From positions 3,632,001 through 3,696,000 of the forward strand of contig NZ_CP026362.1 of the NCBI RefSeq assembly GCF_004116955.1: a DNA stretch of 64,000 bases, given 5' to 3'. Every line of letters begins with the position of its first letter. Position 1 is the stretch's first letter. Of the stretch, positions 27,156 to 36,865 are shown piece by piece. The translations under genes were made by a program, and so were the position numbers. Under the pieces are notes generated by a model. The model made no database searches. It saw only the letters and a program-made list of their open reading frames with translations, and was not told the DNA's origin. This DNA is from Bacillus vallismortis (lineage in GTDB: Bacteria > Bacillota > Bacilli > Bacillales > Bacillaceae).

Positions 27156-30143
27156 ATGATTAAACCAGATTGGAATATCTTTAAAGCGAAATTTAGTGAG
27201 AACCCACAGAATAACTTTGAATGGTTATGTTACCTTTTATTTTGCGAAGAGTTTGGAAAAGAATTTGGTATTTTTAGGTATAAGAATCAATCTGGGATTG
27301 AGACAAATCCAGTTGATGTAGATGAAGAAGTTATAGGATGGCAAGCCAAATTTTATGAAACAACTTTGTCGGATCATAAAGGCGAACTAATTAAAACCTT
27401 AATTAAAAGCAAAAGAGACTATTCAGATTTAACAAAAATTATTTTTTATACAAATCAAGAATGGGGGCAAAGTCATAATCCTGAAAATCCTGAACAAAAT
27501 GATCCCCAAGCAAAAGTTGATATTGAAAGTAAGGCTAAGGAGATTGATATCCAAATTGAATGGAGGACTGCAAGTTTCTTTGAGTCACCCTTTGTTACCA
27601 TAAAAAATGGTTTAATCATTCAACATTTCTTTAGTTTTGAAAAGAGTATTGTTCAACTCTTATCGGAAAAACAAACCCATGCCGAGTCTATCTTAAAGGA
27701 TATACAAACATCCATAAACTTCCATGGGAGAAAGATAGAAATAAATAGAAACGCCCTTCTTGAAAGGATAATAAGTGAAATCGAAAAAGAACAAGTATTG
27801 ATGTTAACTGGTGCAGGTGGAATTGGAAAAACAGCGGTTATCAAAAGGCTATATGAAGATCAAAATACAAATACCCCTTTTTATATTTTTAAGGCAAGTG
27901 AGTTCGAAATAAATGATGTAAATAATTTGTTTGGCGGATATAGTTTGCAGGGTTTTATTGAAGCTCACAAAGAGGAAGAGAAAAAGTTAGTCGTAATTGA
28001 CTCGGCGGAAAAGTTGTTAGATTTAGAAAACACAGACCCATTCAAAGAATTTGTCTCTGTTTTAATAAAAAATGAATGGAAATTTATATTTACAGCGAGA
28101 AGTAATTACTTGTCTGATTTGGACATGCAATTTATTGACCAATATCAAGTTAAACCCATCAAATTTTATATTGAAACTCTGAGCGAGGAAGAACTGATAG
28201 GCTGCTCTCAAATTAATAATTTTAACTTACCAACCGATACGAGGCTGTTGGAGTTACTCAGAAACCCATTTTATTTAAACGAATATTTAAAGTTTTATAA
28301 TAATGACGAAGTTATTAATTATCAAAACTTTAAAGAGAAACTATGGAATAAGTTAATAAAAAAATCAAAGCCAACCAGAGAGCAATGTTTTATGAAGATT
28401 GCATTTCAAAGAGCAAGTGAAGGTCAATTTTTTGTTTCTCCTAATTGTAATGAATCGACAATTAATTCCTTAGTGCACGATGGTATCTTGGGATATGAAA
28501 CAGCAGGATACTTTATTACCCATGATATTTACGAAGAGTGGGCTTTGGAAAAAATTATTGAATCTGAATTTATTAGGCAAGAAAATCACCATGAATTCTT
28601 GAAGAAAATTGGGGAATCTCTGCCTATTCGGCGAAGTTTCAGAAAATGGGTGTCTGATAAGCTCTTAACCGAGGATGATTCCATTGAGAATTTTATAGAA
28701 GAAGTCATTGAGGATGAAAACATTCCCTATTTCTGGAAGGATGAAGTTTTGGTATCAGTATTACTGTCGTCTTACTCGGATCACTTTATTAATTTATTTG
28801 AGGAAAAGTTACATGAGAATAACCAAAAACTATTAAATAGAGCAACATTTTTATTAAGAATAGCATGTAAAGAAGTAGATGAAGATTATTTAAAAGGAGT
28901 AGGATTAGATAAATACTCTATCTCTTATATGCAGTATATATTCACCAAACCAAAAGGAAAAGGATGGGAAAGTATAATTAAACTAATTTACAAAAATAAA
29001 GACAAAATTGAGGTAGAAAAACTTAACTTTATATTGCCGATAATAAATGAATGGAATAATAAATTTAAAAGCGGCGAAACGACAAAGTTATCAGCTTTAA
29101 TTGCCTTAGAATATTACCAAGTAATCGTTAAGGAAGACATTTACCTTTCAAGAGGAGAAGGTATTGAGGAGAAACTTATTCAAACAATTTTATATGGAGC
29201 TGCCGAAATAAAGGAGGAACTTACTACCATTTTTGATAAAGTAATTAAAAATGAGTGGAGGAATTATAGAGATCCTTATTATAATTTAGTAAATGCTATT
29301 TTATCGAAAGTGGGCGAAAATCAGGAGATTCTTAAGTCACTTCCTAATTATGTATTAAGCCTAGCAGATTTATACTGGTTCAATCCACAGGAAAAACGTC
29401 ATCCGTTTCATTATAGTGTTGGCGTCGAAGGTGATTTCTGTATTGATGAGAATCAGAGGGATTATTACCCTCCAAGTGCATTTCAAACACCTATTTATTG
29501 GTTGCTTAAATATTCACTTAAAGAAACCGTTGATTTCTTGCTAAGGTTTATAAATAAAACAGTTGAATGCTATGTAAACTCAGATTTAGATAAATCTGAA
29601 GTTAAAGAAGTAGAAGTTGTTACCGACTCCCATGTAGTAAAACAATATATAAGTACCAGACTTTGGAACACATATAGGGGAACTCAAGTTTCACCTAATG
29701 TTTTTCAATCCATTCATATGGCGTTAGAAAAGTTCCTTCTTGAAACAGCAAAAAATACTGACTCTAAAATACTTGAAAGTAACCTTTTATACTTAATCAA
29801 AAACTCAAATTCTTCTTCATTGACAGCAATAGTGGTAAGTGTAGTTTTAGCCTACCCCGAAAAAACTTTTAATATTGCTAAGGTTTTATTTCAAACAAAA
29901 GAATTCTTTTTTTATGACAGCAGGAGAATGATACTTGAACACTATGCAAAAAGTCAGTACTTGATTGGAGCTGGATTGATACCTAAAAATAAAATTTATA
30001 AAGATGAGAGAATTAAATCGTGTAATGACAGCCATAGAAAAAAAACACTTGAGAATCTCGCTCTAATGTATCAATTATTTAAGGGTGAAGCTGTAACTGA
30101 TGAGGAAGCAGAAAAAAGGCAAAAGGCTATATGGGCTATTTGA
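27156..30143 (+). CDS. Avs-like STAND ATPase, N-terminal part (Mrr-type nuclease plus NTPase), frame-split
   Basis: 995 residues. The N-terminal ~170 residues look like a Mrr/PD-(D/E)xK nuclease: FEWLCYLLFCEEFG, Glu49 in GIETNPVDVDEE, then IGWQAKF (QxK at 63-65). A STAND-type ATPase follows: Walker A GAGGIGKT at 219-226, Walker B KLVVIDSAEK (Asp282), sensor-like FIFTARSN. From about 450 on it is all-helical repeats. This order and the total length with the next frame (about 1575) match AVAST (Avs4-like) antiphage proteins, which detect phage proteins and then cut DNA. AT-rich, unlike its neighbours. The stop at 30141 is followed by the rest of the protein in the +1 frame. Ribosome site GAAAGGAG precedes ATG 27156. 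Confidence 0.75.
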   Translation: MIKPDWNIFKAKFSENPQNNFEWLCYLLFCEEFGKEFGIFRYKNQSGIETNPVDVDEEVIGWQAKFYETTLSDHKGELIKTLIKSKRDYSDLTKIIFYTNQEWGQSHNPENPEQNDPQAKVDIESKAKEIDIQIEWRTASFFESPFVTIKNGLIIQHFFSFEKSIVQLLSEKQTHAESILKDIQTSINFHGRKIEINRNALLERIISEIEKEQVLMLTGAGGIGKTAVIKRLYEDQNTNTPFYIFKASEFEINDVNNLFGGYSLQGFIEAHKEEEKKLVVIDSAEKLLDLENTDPFKEFVSVLIKNEWKFIFTARSNYLSDLDMQFIDQYQVKPIKFYIETLSEEELIGCSQINNFNLPTDTRLLELLRNPFYLNEYLKFYNNDEVINYQNFKEKLWNKLIKKSKPTREQCFMKIAFQRASEGQFFVSPNCNESTINSLVHDGILGYETAGYFITHDIYEEWALEKIIESEFIRQENHHEFLKKIGESLPIRRSFRKWVSDKLLTEDDSIENFIEEVIEDENIPYFWKDEVLVSVLLSSYSDHFINLFEEKLHENNQKLLNRATFLLRIACKEVDEDYLKGVGLDKYSISYMQYIFTKPKGKGWESIIKLIYKNKDKIEVEKLNFILPIINEWNNKFKSGETTKLSALIALEYYQVIVKEDIYLSRGEGIEEKLIQTILYGAAEIKEELTTIFDKVIKNEWRNYRDPYYNLVNAILSKVGENQEILKSLPNYVLSLADLYWFNPQEKRHPFHYSVGVEGDFCIDENQRDYYPPSAFQTPIYWLLKYSLKETVDFLLRFINKTVECYVNSDLDKSEVKEVEVVTDSHVVKQYISTRLWNTYRGTQVSPNVFQSIHMALEKFLLETAKNTDSKILESNLLYLIKNSNSSSLTAIVVSVVLAYPEKTFNIAKVLFQTKEFFFYDSRRMILEHYAKSQYLIGAGLIPKNKIYKDERIKSCNDSHRKKTLENLALMYQLFKGEAVTDEEAEKRQKAIWAI

Positions 30144-31854
30144 TCAGTATTATAGGGAAAGTACAGACGATTCTGGGGAAGACTTTAAAACATGGAGACT
30201 TTTTCTTGCTCGAATGGACAGGAGAAAAATGAATCCTACTTTTGAAGAAGTCGATGAAGGATTGCAGATAAATCTTAATCCAGAAGTCGATCCTGGCTTA
30301 AAGGAGTATAGTGAAGTAGCTCTCCAAGAGAGTTCTGAAGCAATGAAATACCTTTCATTAAAACTGTGGGCTGACTATAAAGTCAAAAATGATGAGAAGT
30401 ACAAAGAGTATACTAAATATGAAGAGAATCCAAAACAGGCGTTGAAGGAAGTTAAGCAAATTCTTGAAAAATTAAAAAAGAGTGATGTTGAATTTCAACT
30501 TTCTAATAAGGCGATTCCTGCTCATGTTTGCACTGTTTTAGTACGGGATTATTTTGAGGAACTTTCAAAATCTGAAAAGGAACTTTGTAAAGATTTAATT
30601 TTAACATTTGCATCTTCATCTTTCAGACCGAATTATATGTATCAGATATGGGATGGTGTTGAAGCGGCGATATCAGTATTGCCCCTTATATTAGAGAAGT
30701 TTCCTGAAGAAAAAGAATATATAAAAGGCATTCTGTTATTAACTTTGTTCGATTCCCATTCAATAGGAATGTATAAAAAATTTTCCGATTACTCAGCTGA
30801 GACAATCTTAAATAATTTGTGGGACATTAGTTATGATGATGCACAATCTCTACTCCTTGGGTTCCTATACTTAAAGCCAAAATATGATGAAATGCGAGAG
30901 AGTATGAGACAAGAACACCCTAAGCAAAATAAATATAAGCTATATGAGAATGAGTTAATCGAGACATTCATAAGAGAGTATGAAAAAGATATAGAGAGGG
31001 TCATAACAAATTCAATTACTTTAGATGAAATAAAATATATAAAAAATATAAACTTATGTATCTTAAGAACAGCTTTTCAATTAATTCCATTAAATAATTA
31101 TGATGAATCTCATAAAATAATTACTCAACATATTATAACTGCTTTTGCAGAAAAATTATTATCGAATGATAGAGAAGATATAGTTGATTACGAAGTGAGC
31201 CATGATTTCTTAAGGAAATTCTCTAGGATTGTTTTAACATCACATAGGGATGATGTTTCTTTGTTTCTACAACCGTTTATTGAAAGCTTTAATAACAATG
31301 AACCTATGGCAGATTTATTTGAAGAATTCATCTTGGCAGAAGATATACTAAGAACTTATGATAACTTTTGGCTAGTATGGGACTTGTTTTATGACAAAGT
31401 CGCCCAGTTGTCAAAAGGTGAAAGTTATTATAATCAAAAAATCATTAAAAGTTATCTCTTTGCTTCGATACCATGGAATGAAGATGTATCTGAATGGCAT
31501 GCGTTTAAAGATAATAATAAAAGATTTTTAAGTAAGGTTGCGAGAAGAATGGGGGAATCTCCATCTGTTTTATATTCAATAGCAAAATTACTAAATGGAG
31601 TTGGGCAAAAGTACCTGAATAATGGGATCACTTGGATTTCCAAACTCTTAATTGAAAACAATAATATATGGGCAGCGAAATTAGAAGAGAATACTACTTA
31701 TCATTTAGAAAACTTGGTAAAAAGTTATATTTATAAGAATCGGGAAAGAATAAAAAGAGAAACAAAACTAAAACAAGAAGTTCTCGTAATATTAAACTTT
31801 TTAGTGGAGAAAGGATCAGTAGCTGGATACATGCTAAGAGAGAACGTTCTATAA
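30100..31854 (+). CDS. Avs-like protein, C-terminal repeat (sensor) part, in +1 frame
   Basis: 584 residues, entirely helical, Glu/Lys-rich, with no catalytic motif: the expected sensor repeat region of an Avs protein. It overlaps the first frame by 44 bases in the +1 frame. The ATG at 30100 has no ribosome site, and the text across the junction reads smoothly when frames are joined (RQKAIWAI then DQYYREST), so I read this as the C-terminal half of one protein broken by a one-base change in ATTTGATC (about 30139-30142). Real two-gene architecture or programmed frameshifting are possible but less supported. The stop is TAA at 31852-31854. Confidence 0.65.
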   Translation: MRKQKKGKRLYGLFDQYYRESTDDSGEDFKTWRLFLARMDRRKMNPTFEEVDEGLQINLNPEVDPGLKEYSEVALQESSEAMKYLSLKLWADYKVKNDEKYKEYTKYEENPKQALKEVKQILEKLKKSDVEFQLSNKAIPAHVCTVLVRDYFEELSKSEKELCKDLILTFASSSFRPNYMYQIWDGVEAAISVLPLILEKFPEEKEYIKGILLLTLFDSHSIGMYKKFSDYSAETILNNLWDISYDDAQSLLLGFLYLKPKYDEMRESMRQEHPKQNKYKLYENELIETFIREYEKDIERVITNSITLDEIKYIKNINLCILRTAFQLIPLNNYDESHKIITQHIITAFAEKLLSNDREDIVDYEVSHDFLRKFSRIVLTSHRDDVSLFLQPFIESFNNNEPMADLFEEFILAEDILRTYDNFWLVWDLFYDKVAQLSKGESYYNQKIIKSYLFASIPWNEDVSEWHAFKDNNKRFLSKVARRMGESPSVLYSIAKLLNGVGQKYLNNGITWISKLLIENNNIWAAKLEENTTYHLENLVKSYIYKNRERIKRETKLKQEVLVILNFLVEKGSVAGYMLRENVL

Positions 31855-32320
31855 TAACTCTCGGTATTTTAATATTAATTTTAGAAAGAGCTTGGTTTTT
31901 ACTGTCAGGCTCTCTCCTTTTATTTATAATTCTTTGTATCAATTGGATGCGCACAATGCAATTCACTTTACTAAAGTTAGAGGAGATCAATAGAAATTTA
32001 ACTGATAGTGATTATTTAGTTCATGTGTTCTTAAAAAAGAAATGCCCTCTGCCCTTTAAATCATTTCCGGCTCCCATGCCCTTCTTTTTCATGTTAATAA
32101 GTAAACTTCATGGTAATCTTCTTGGGGGTTTGTTTGATAGCAAATCATTTCATTTTTCATTTTTTGTTCATACAAAATAGCACACTCTATATTTGTATTG
32201 GCATTTTATTTACGCATTTATGAATTAAAACGTTGCAGAAAATTGTAATTTACAGTGCTAAATGAGATAATGGAAAACCAAAAAAAGAGCCCAGAGAATA
32301 ATCTCTGAACCCCGTATACC
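31855..32320. other. Non-coding gap between the Avs-like gene and fbp
   Basis: 466 AT-rich bases. An AGAGC/GCTCT stem with a following T-rich run at 31887-31925 may terminate the Avs-like transcript. A 77-codon open frame at 31947-32180 lacks a ribosome site and looks non-coding. The fbp terminator occupies 32279-32310. I see no copy of the rlmH 3' end here, so no right attachment site was recognised. Confidence 0.6.
32279..32310 (-). terminator. fbp terminator
   Basis: On the minus strand CAGAGA and TCTCTG pair around TTAT, followed by GGCTC and seven T residues. Confidence 0.8.
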
Positions 32321-34246
32321 TCACTTCATATACCGATACTCCCGCAAACTCTCCAAAATCGCAACTTCCTGCAGCAGTTCCTCACCGACATTGGTTTCCT
32401 TCACTTTCTTCCGCTCAAGCTCTTTGTCCACTAATCGCTTCACCGTTAAGACGTCGGTTCCGGTGCTTAGGACTTCTGCCTTGGAGTTGAAGTGTTTATG
32501 GGCGACGAGCTGCATGCCGTAGGAGTTGTATAGCAGCGTGTAGCCGGCGATGCCTGTTGTGGATTGGTAGGCTTTGGAGAAGCCGCCGTCGATGACGATC
32601 ATTTTTCCGTTGGCTTTGATTGGGTCTTCTCCCTCGATTTCTTTTACGGGTGTATGGCCGTTGATGATATGGCCGTTATCTGGATTGAGGCCGAATTCTG
32701 CCAGGATGTTTCGGCAGGTTGCCTCGTCTTCACGTAAATAGTAATACGGGTTTTTCTTCTCTTTATGCGTTTCCTTCTCTTTCATGAAATAGCGCTCAAA
32801 TGTCGTCATGGCACGTTTTCCGAAGAGAGAGGAGGATTCGCCTGTCCATAAATACCAGACCATATCTGTGGCCAGGTCATCGGTTTTGTCCGGGTGGGCA
32901 AACGCTTCCCGTAAGAATCGCTCAAATACATCGAGCAGCTCGCGTCCCGCATAGGCTTTGCCCTCAATCATCATTGTTTCCATATTGCCGTTTTCATCGA
33001 CAGGAATACAGCCGTGAATTAACAGGTTGCCGTTATATTTTAAATAAAGGCTGCCTTTTTTCATCATAAACTTCATATGGCGGCCCAGCTTTTCAGAATG
33101 CTGAACGGAGAATAGCAGCTTGTCCATGACTTCTGCTTCTTCCTCTAATAGCTCATCAGGCTGTTCCGGGTTAATCGTCGCAAAGCAGGTGTTTTCCAGT
33201 TGATATGTTTTCCCGTGCAGTGTGATTTCATTTTTATCATAATCAATTTTCTCTAGTAACAAGCGTTCTTCCATATTAAAGTTCGGCCGTCTCTTAATAA
33301 TCGGGCTCTCAAGCTTGAATTGGATCATCGCAATCGCTTGATGGATTTTTGTTATTTGCTTTATCTCGGCCTCTGGCCTGTTTTCGTCTGCTTTTGGACG
33401 GAACGCTGGATTATCGTCATAATACTTTTCGGCCAGGTTCAGCAGCGGTCTCAGGTTGATGCCGTACACGTCTTCAATAATATCCAAGTTGTCATAACGG
33501 GCACAGATACGGATAATGTTGGCCAGGCATACTTTCGAACCGGCGTAGGCGCCGATCCACAGCACATCGTGATTGCCCCACTGAATATCGACAGAATGAT
33601 AGTTGATCAGTTCTTCCATAATCCGATCCGGCTGCGGACCGCGATCGTAAATATCGCCGACAACATGCAGATGGTCGACCACTAGTCGCTGAACGCTGTA
33701 AGCAAGGCCGGTGATCAGCTTATCCGCCTGGCCAAGTTCAATAATCTGATCTATGATTTCAGAGTAATATCGCTCCTTGTTGGCGGCTTCTTCTGTTTTG
33801 TACAGCAACTCCTCCGTAATATAAGCAAACTGGGCAGGCAGTGCTTTGCGCAGTTTGGAGCGGGTATACTTGGAGGAGCAATAAGAAACGAGCTTAATCA
33901 TTCGGTTAATCGTTTCTTTATACCACTCGTTTAATGCTTCTTTCGCATCAAAGTCATGTTTGATTAACTTCAGCTTGTCTTCCGGATAATAGACCAATGC
34001 TGCTAATTCATCAATTTCTCTATCGTAAATGACACCGCTGAAAATATCGCGAATTTTTTCTTTTACTCGTCCTGAACCATTCCGCAGCACGTGCTGGAAG
34101 GCCTGATATTCCCCGTGCAAATCACTGACAAAATGCTCGGTGCCTTTTGGCAGGTTCAGAATCGCTTTCAAATTAATGATTTCCGTTACAACTTTTTCTT
34201 CACAATCGTATTTTTGCGCGAGTAGATCTAAGTATTTGCTTTCCAA
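32321..34246 (-). CDS. fbp: Class III fructose-1,6-bisphosphatase
   Basis: Gluconeogenic enzyme of the Firmicutes-type class III family, unrelated to E. coli Fbp. 641 residues, a calcineurin-like metallophosphatase: VSDLHGEY near the start, [31 protein letters not shown] and the late DGGFSKAYQ, giving the GD-GNH-GH series of metal ligands. The start is a TTG (34244-34246) behind AAAGGGG; upstream in frame there is a TAA seven codons before it, so a longer N-terminus is impossible in this strain. Divergent from the epipeptide operon. Confidence 0.94.
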   Translation of the reverse strand: MESKYLDLLAQKYDCEEKVVTEIINLKAILNLPKGTEHFVSDLHGEYQAFQHVLRNGSGRVKEKIRDIFSGVIYDREIDELAALVYYPEDKLKLIKHDFDAKEALNEWYKETINRMIKLVSYCSSKYTRSKLRKALPAQFAYITEELLYKTEEAANKERYYSEIIDQIIELGQADKLITGLAYSVQRLVVDHLHVVGDIYDRGPQPDRIMEELINYHSVDIQWGNHDVLWIGAYAGSKVCLANIIRICARYDNLDIIEDVYGINLRPLLNLAEKYYDDNPAFRPKADENRPEAEIKQITKIHQAIAMIQFKLESPIIKRRPNFNMEERLLLEKIDYDKNEITLHGKTYQLENTCFATINPEQPDELLEEEAEVMDKLLFSVQHSEKLGRHMKFMMKKGSLYLKYNGNLLIHGCIPVDENGNMETMMIEGKAYAGRELLDVFERFLREAFAHPDKTDDLATDMVWYLWTGESSSLFGKRAMTTFERYFMKEKETHKEKKNPYYYLREDEATCRNILAEFGLNPDNGHIINGHTPVKEIEGEDPIKANGKMIVIDGGFSKAYQSTTGIAGYTLLYNSYGMQLVAHKHFNSKAEVLSTGTDVLTVKRLVDKELERKKVKETNVGEELLQEVAILESLREYRYMK

Positions 34247-34748
34247 AATCGTCCATCCCCTTTATAGAATAAAGCTGTCCCTATTGATAAGCTTTTGCAT
34301 GATAAGGTGAATTTAAAAGTGTGACATTCTTTTTCATCATTGGACCTTTATATGATAGTACCGCATAACGCCTTTTAGAGACAATGAAAACGAAGGGAAA
34401 TGAGAAAGGAAGAGAGCCTAAAAACCGTCAACAACAGCATCCATGAGGAGAGATATTTGGTCGGGGGATAGGCTGAAAGGGACAAGCTAGCTCCTTATTC
34501 TTGTTTTCAATTCATATAGTGGTAACAATCATTTGTTTAGATTAACTAAGAGTGGGAGCAATTGTTGCTTTTGTTTCTGTATTTTTGAAGATCTGTTTAC
34601 CTATTGTAGTCTATTAGTGTGTTTTGATTCGGAAGTGAACTATGACTTTTAATCTATATGATAAAGGTAGCAGTGAATCAATATCGAAGGCGAGTGAGTG
34701 ATATATCCTAGAATTAGAAAAATTGTTCTGAATTTTTAGTCTAATGTG
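34247..34748. other. Intergenic region fbp-epeX
   Basis: About 500 AT-rich bases between divergent transcripts, with no convincing gene. It should hold the fbp promoter on the minus strand and distal control sites of the epipeptide operon, which in B. subtilis is repressed in growth phase by AbrB and Rok; such binding is AT-driven and leaves no motif I can point to. Confidence 0.5.
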
Positions 34749-34777
34749 TTGACTCATATTGGACTATATGGAATAAT
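34749..34777 (+). promoter_or_regulatory. Sigma-A promoter of epeX
   Basis: TTGACT, 17 bases, AATAAT, ending 32 bases before the epeX start codon. Confidence 0.65.
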
Positions 34778-34809
34778 TGGGTTATATTAGTAGAGAAGGA
34801 GGGGATATT

Positions 34810-34959
34810 ATGAAAAAGGAAAACACAAACAATGAGCCTGTAAAAAACTTAGAGTTTAAGGGTCTACTAGACGAATCACAGAAGTTAGCAAAAGTGAATG
34901 ACCTTTGGTACTTTGTGAAATCAAAAGAAAATCGTTGGATTCTTGGAAGTGGTCATTAA
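34810..34959 (+). CDS. epeX: Epipeptide precursor EpeX (YydF)
   Basis: 49-residue ribosomally made precursor. The C-terminal core (DLWYFVKSKENRWILGSGH) contains Val36 and Ile44, the two residues that EpeE converts to D-Val and D-allo-Ile in B. subtilis; the mature 17-18-residue peptide damages the cell membrane and induces the LiaRS response. ATG 34810 follows GAAGGAGGGG; the frame is open upstream but has no other site. Against my memory of strain 168, differences are confined to the leader (about positions 5 and 10). First gene of epeXEPAB. Confidence 0.96.
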   Translation: MKKENTNNEPVKNLEFKGLLDESQKLAKVNDLWYFVKSKENRWILGSGH

Positions 34960-34970
34960 TTAGGGGGCAT

Positions 34971-34998
34971 AAAGGAGAGTTTAACTCTCCTTTACCAT
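34971..34998 (+). terminator. Hairpin between epeX and epeE (partial terminator)
   Basis: AAAGGAGAGT and ACTCTCCTTT form a perfect ten-base stem with a TTA loop, then ACCATTTTT. Its position after the precursor gene suggests attenuation that keeps epeX RNA above that of the processing genes, or 3'-end protection. Confidence 0.7.
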
Positions 34999-35014
34999 TT
35001 TTGGGGGGTTAATC

Positions 35015-35974
35015 ATGTATGATAAAACAGTATCAATCAATTTAGATTCTAAGTGTAATGCGTCTTGTGATCATTGTTGTTTTTCTAGTTCGCCAACTTC
35101 TACAATTAAGATGGAAAAGGATTATATAAGAGACTTAGTTACTGAATTTGCAAAAAATAAAACCATTCAAGTAATTTCTTTTACAGGTGGGGAGATTTTT
35201 TTAGATTATACTTTTTTAAAAGAACTAATGGAAATCATTAAACCATATGAAAAACAAATAACGTTGATTTCTAATGGGTTTTGGGGTGTCAGCAGGAAAA
35301 GGGTTCAAGAATACTTTTATGATATGAATTTGTTAAATGTCGTAGCCTTAACTATAAGTTATGATGAGTACCATGCTCCTTTTGTCAAATCGTCCAGTAT
35401 TAAAAACATATTAGAACATAGCAGGAAATACCCTGATATCGATATTTCTCTTAATATGGCAGTTACTAAAGATAAGATGTCCAACCATATTTTGGAAGAG
35501 TTAGGTGATTCAATCTTAGGTGTAAAGATTACAAAATTTCCAATGATATCTGTTGGTGCTGCCAGAACTAGGATTAGACAAGAAAATATACATAAGTTTT
35601 ACAATCTTGATGATGAGGATTCCTTATATTGTCCCGGATATGAGATTGTATATCATCATGACGGAGAGATTTATCCGTGTTGTTCCCCCGCTATTTTTGA
35701 AACAAAAATAACCTTAAGAGAAGAATATAATCAGAATTTCAAAAGAACAGTGGAAAAATTAAGTTCCAATTTGCTGTTATTTATTCTTAGGAAAGAAGGG
35801 TTCAAATGGTTCTTGGATATTTTAAAAGAAAACAATAAAATAGAAGAATTTGATATCCCTTATGAATTTTCTTCAATTTGTGGTGTTTGTGGTTCTCTAT
35901 TTAACTCCGCGGAAAAAATAAACTACTTTTATCCTCACATGGAAAAATATTATTATGAAAATTTTGAAGTATGA
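35015..35974 (+). CDS. epeE: Radical SAM peptide epimerase EpeE (YydG)
   Basis: 319 residues. Radical SAM cluster CNASCDHC (Cys14, Cys18, Cys21), SAM-binding FTGGEIFLD (GGE) and, in a second Cys-rich part, YPCCSP with Cys222-Cys223; Cys223 is the reported hydrogen donor completing epimerisation. Later Cys residues (SICGVCG) fit a second iron-sulfur cluster. It inverts alpha carbons of Val36 and Ile44 of EpeX. Ribosome site TGGGGGG precedes ATG 35015; the end overlaps epeP by 20 bases. Confidence 0.95.
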   Translation: MYDKTVSINLDSKCNASCDHCCFSSSPTSTIKMEKDYIRDLVTEFAKNKTIQVISFTGGEIFLDYTFLKELMEIIKPYEKQITLISNGFWGVSRKRVQEYFYDMNLLNVVALTISYDEYHAPFVKSSSIKNILEHSRKYPDIDISLNMAVTKDKMSNHILEELGDSILGVKITKFPMISVGAARTRIRQENIHKFYNLDDEDSLYCPGYEIVYHHDGEIYPCCSPAIFETKITLREEYNQNFKRTVEKLSSNLLLFILRKEGFKWFLDILKENNKIEEFDIPYEFSSICGVCGSLFNSAEKINYFYPHMEKYYYENFEV

Positions 35975-36713
35975 AGATGAGAAATATGAAGTGATTGTGC
36001 AAAATAACGTTTTTATAAAAGATAAAATAAGTGGAGATTATTATAAGAAGAACTTAGATTCTCTTACAGATGAACAATTATCATATTTTAAGACTTATAA
36101 AGAGAAAGTGTCGTCAAAGTTCTTTTATCTGTTCTTATCTTTTACGGCTATAATGTTCATATTGAATTATATTCATTTGATAAAATTGCAAAATGAGTTA
36201 AGCCCTGTAATATTTGGATGGGGAATGTGGATAATTATAGCTATTTACTTTATAATGAATATAGTGCTTCATGAACTGGGACATGTTTATTCTTTAAAAT
36301 TTTTTGGGAAAAACTTTGATAAAGTTGGATTTAAACTGAATTTTTATGTGTTCCCTGCTTTTTATGTCCAATTGAATGAAACCTACATGCTATCCAGAAA
36401 TGAAAAGATAATCGTTCATTTATTCGGCTTGTTTATCAATTATTTTATCATTAATATTCTAGAATTAATAAATCATTTTACAATTTCCAGTGAACCTTTA
36501 ACGATGGCATTTATGCTATTCTCATCTACTTTACTGTGGAACTTAGTTCCAATATTGAATTCTGATGGCTACAAAATTCTTTTGGCTTTTCTCAGCTTAG
36601 ACGAATATAGTCGCTTTAAAACAAACCATTGGCTAGTCCTTACTATTCAAATTATAGGAGTTGGCCTTGCGGTAAATTCCGTTGTACATTGGATATTATA
36701 TATTGTAGACTAG
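35955..36713 (+). CDS. epeP: Membrane M50-type peptidase EpeP (YydH)
   Basis: 252 residues with about six hydrophobic segments. The zinc motif HELGH is at 106-110 inside a helix (NIVLHELGHVYSLKFFG), with the third ligand expected in NLVPILNSDGYKI (about 194-206): an intramembrane metalloprotease of the site-2 type. It probably cleaves the EpeX leader. It starts within epeE, so the two are coupled. The sequence beyond its stop stays open for another 35 codons in the +1 frame (see findings). Confidence 0.93.
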   Translation: MKILKYEDEKYEVIVQNNVFIKDKISGDYYKKNLDSLTDEQLSYFKTYKEKVSSKFFYLFLSFTAIMFILNYIHLIKLQNELSPVIFGWGMWIIIAIYFIMNIVLHELGHVYSLKFFGKNFDKVGFKLNFYVFPAFYVQLNETYMLSRNEKIIVHLFGLFINYFIINILELINHFTISSEPLTMAFMLFSSTLLWNLVPILNSDGYKILLAFLSLDEYSRFKTNHWLVLTIQIIGVGLAVNSVVHWILYIVD

Positions 36714-36865
36714 AGTAAAAGATCTCCAAATCAATCATCGAAAAAACATTTCTTCAAGTGCCGAATCGGAGACGAAAGAGGTACCTCAAAATGAAAACAG
36801 TAGTAACCAATTAACAAAATAGAAGTGTCTCTTTCTTTATGTAAATATTTCCTAGGAGTATGCAT

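Noticed and set aside
30100..30143. Programmed -1 slippery site at the frame break
   Set aside because: The join needs a +1 shift and there is no heptameric slippery run, rare-codon stall or Shine-Dalgarno-like stimulator at ATTTGATC.
31947..32180. 77-codon plus-strand frame between the Avs-like gene and fbp
   Set aside because: No ribosome site, biased Phe/Leu/Lys composition typical of AT-rich non-coding DNA, no recognisable domain.
26870..32330. SCC-like element with two attachment sites at rlmH
   Set aside because: The rlmH end resembles the staphylococcal attachment site, but that is conserved coding sequence. I found no second copy before fbp and no ccr recombinase gene.
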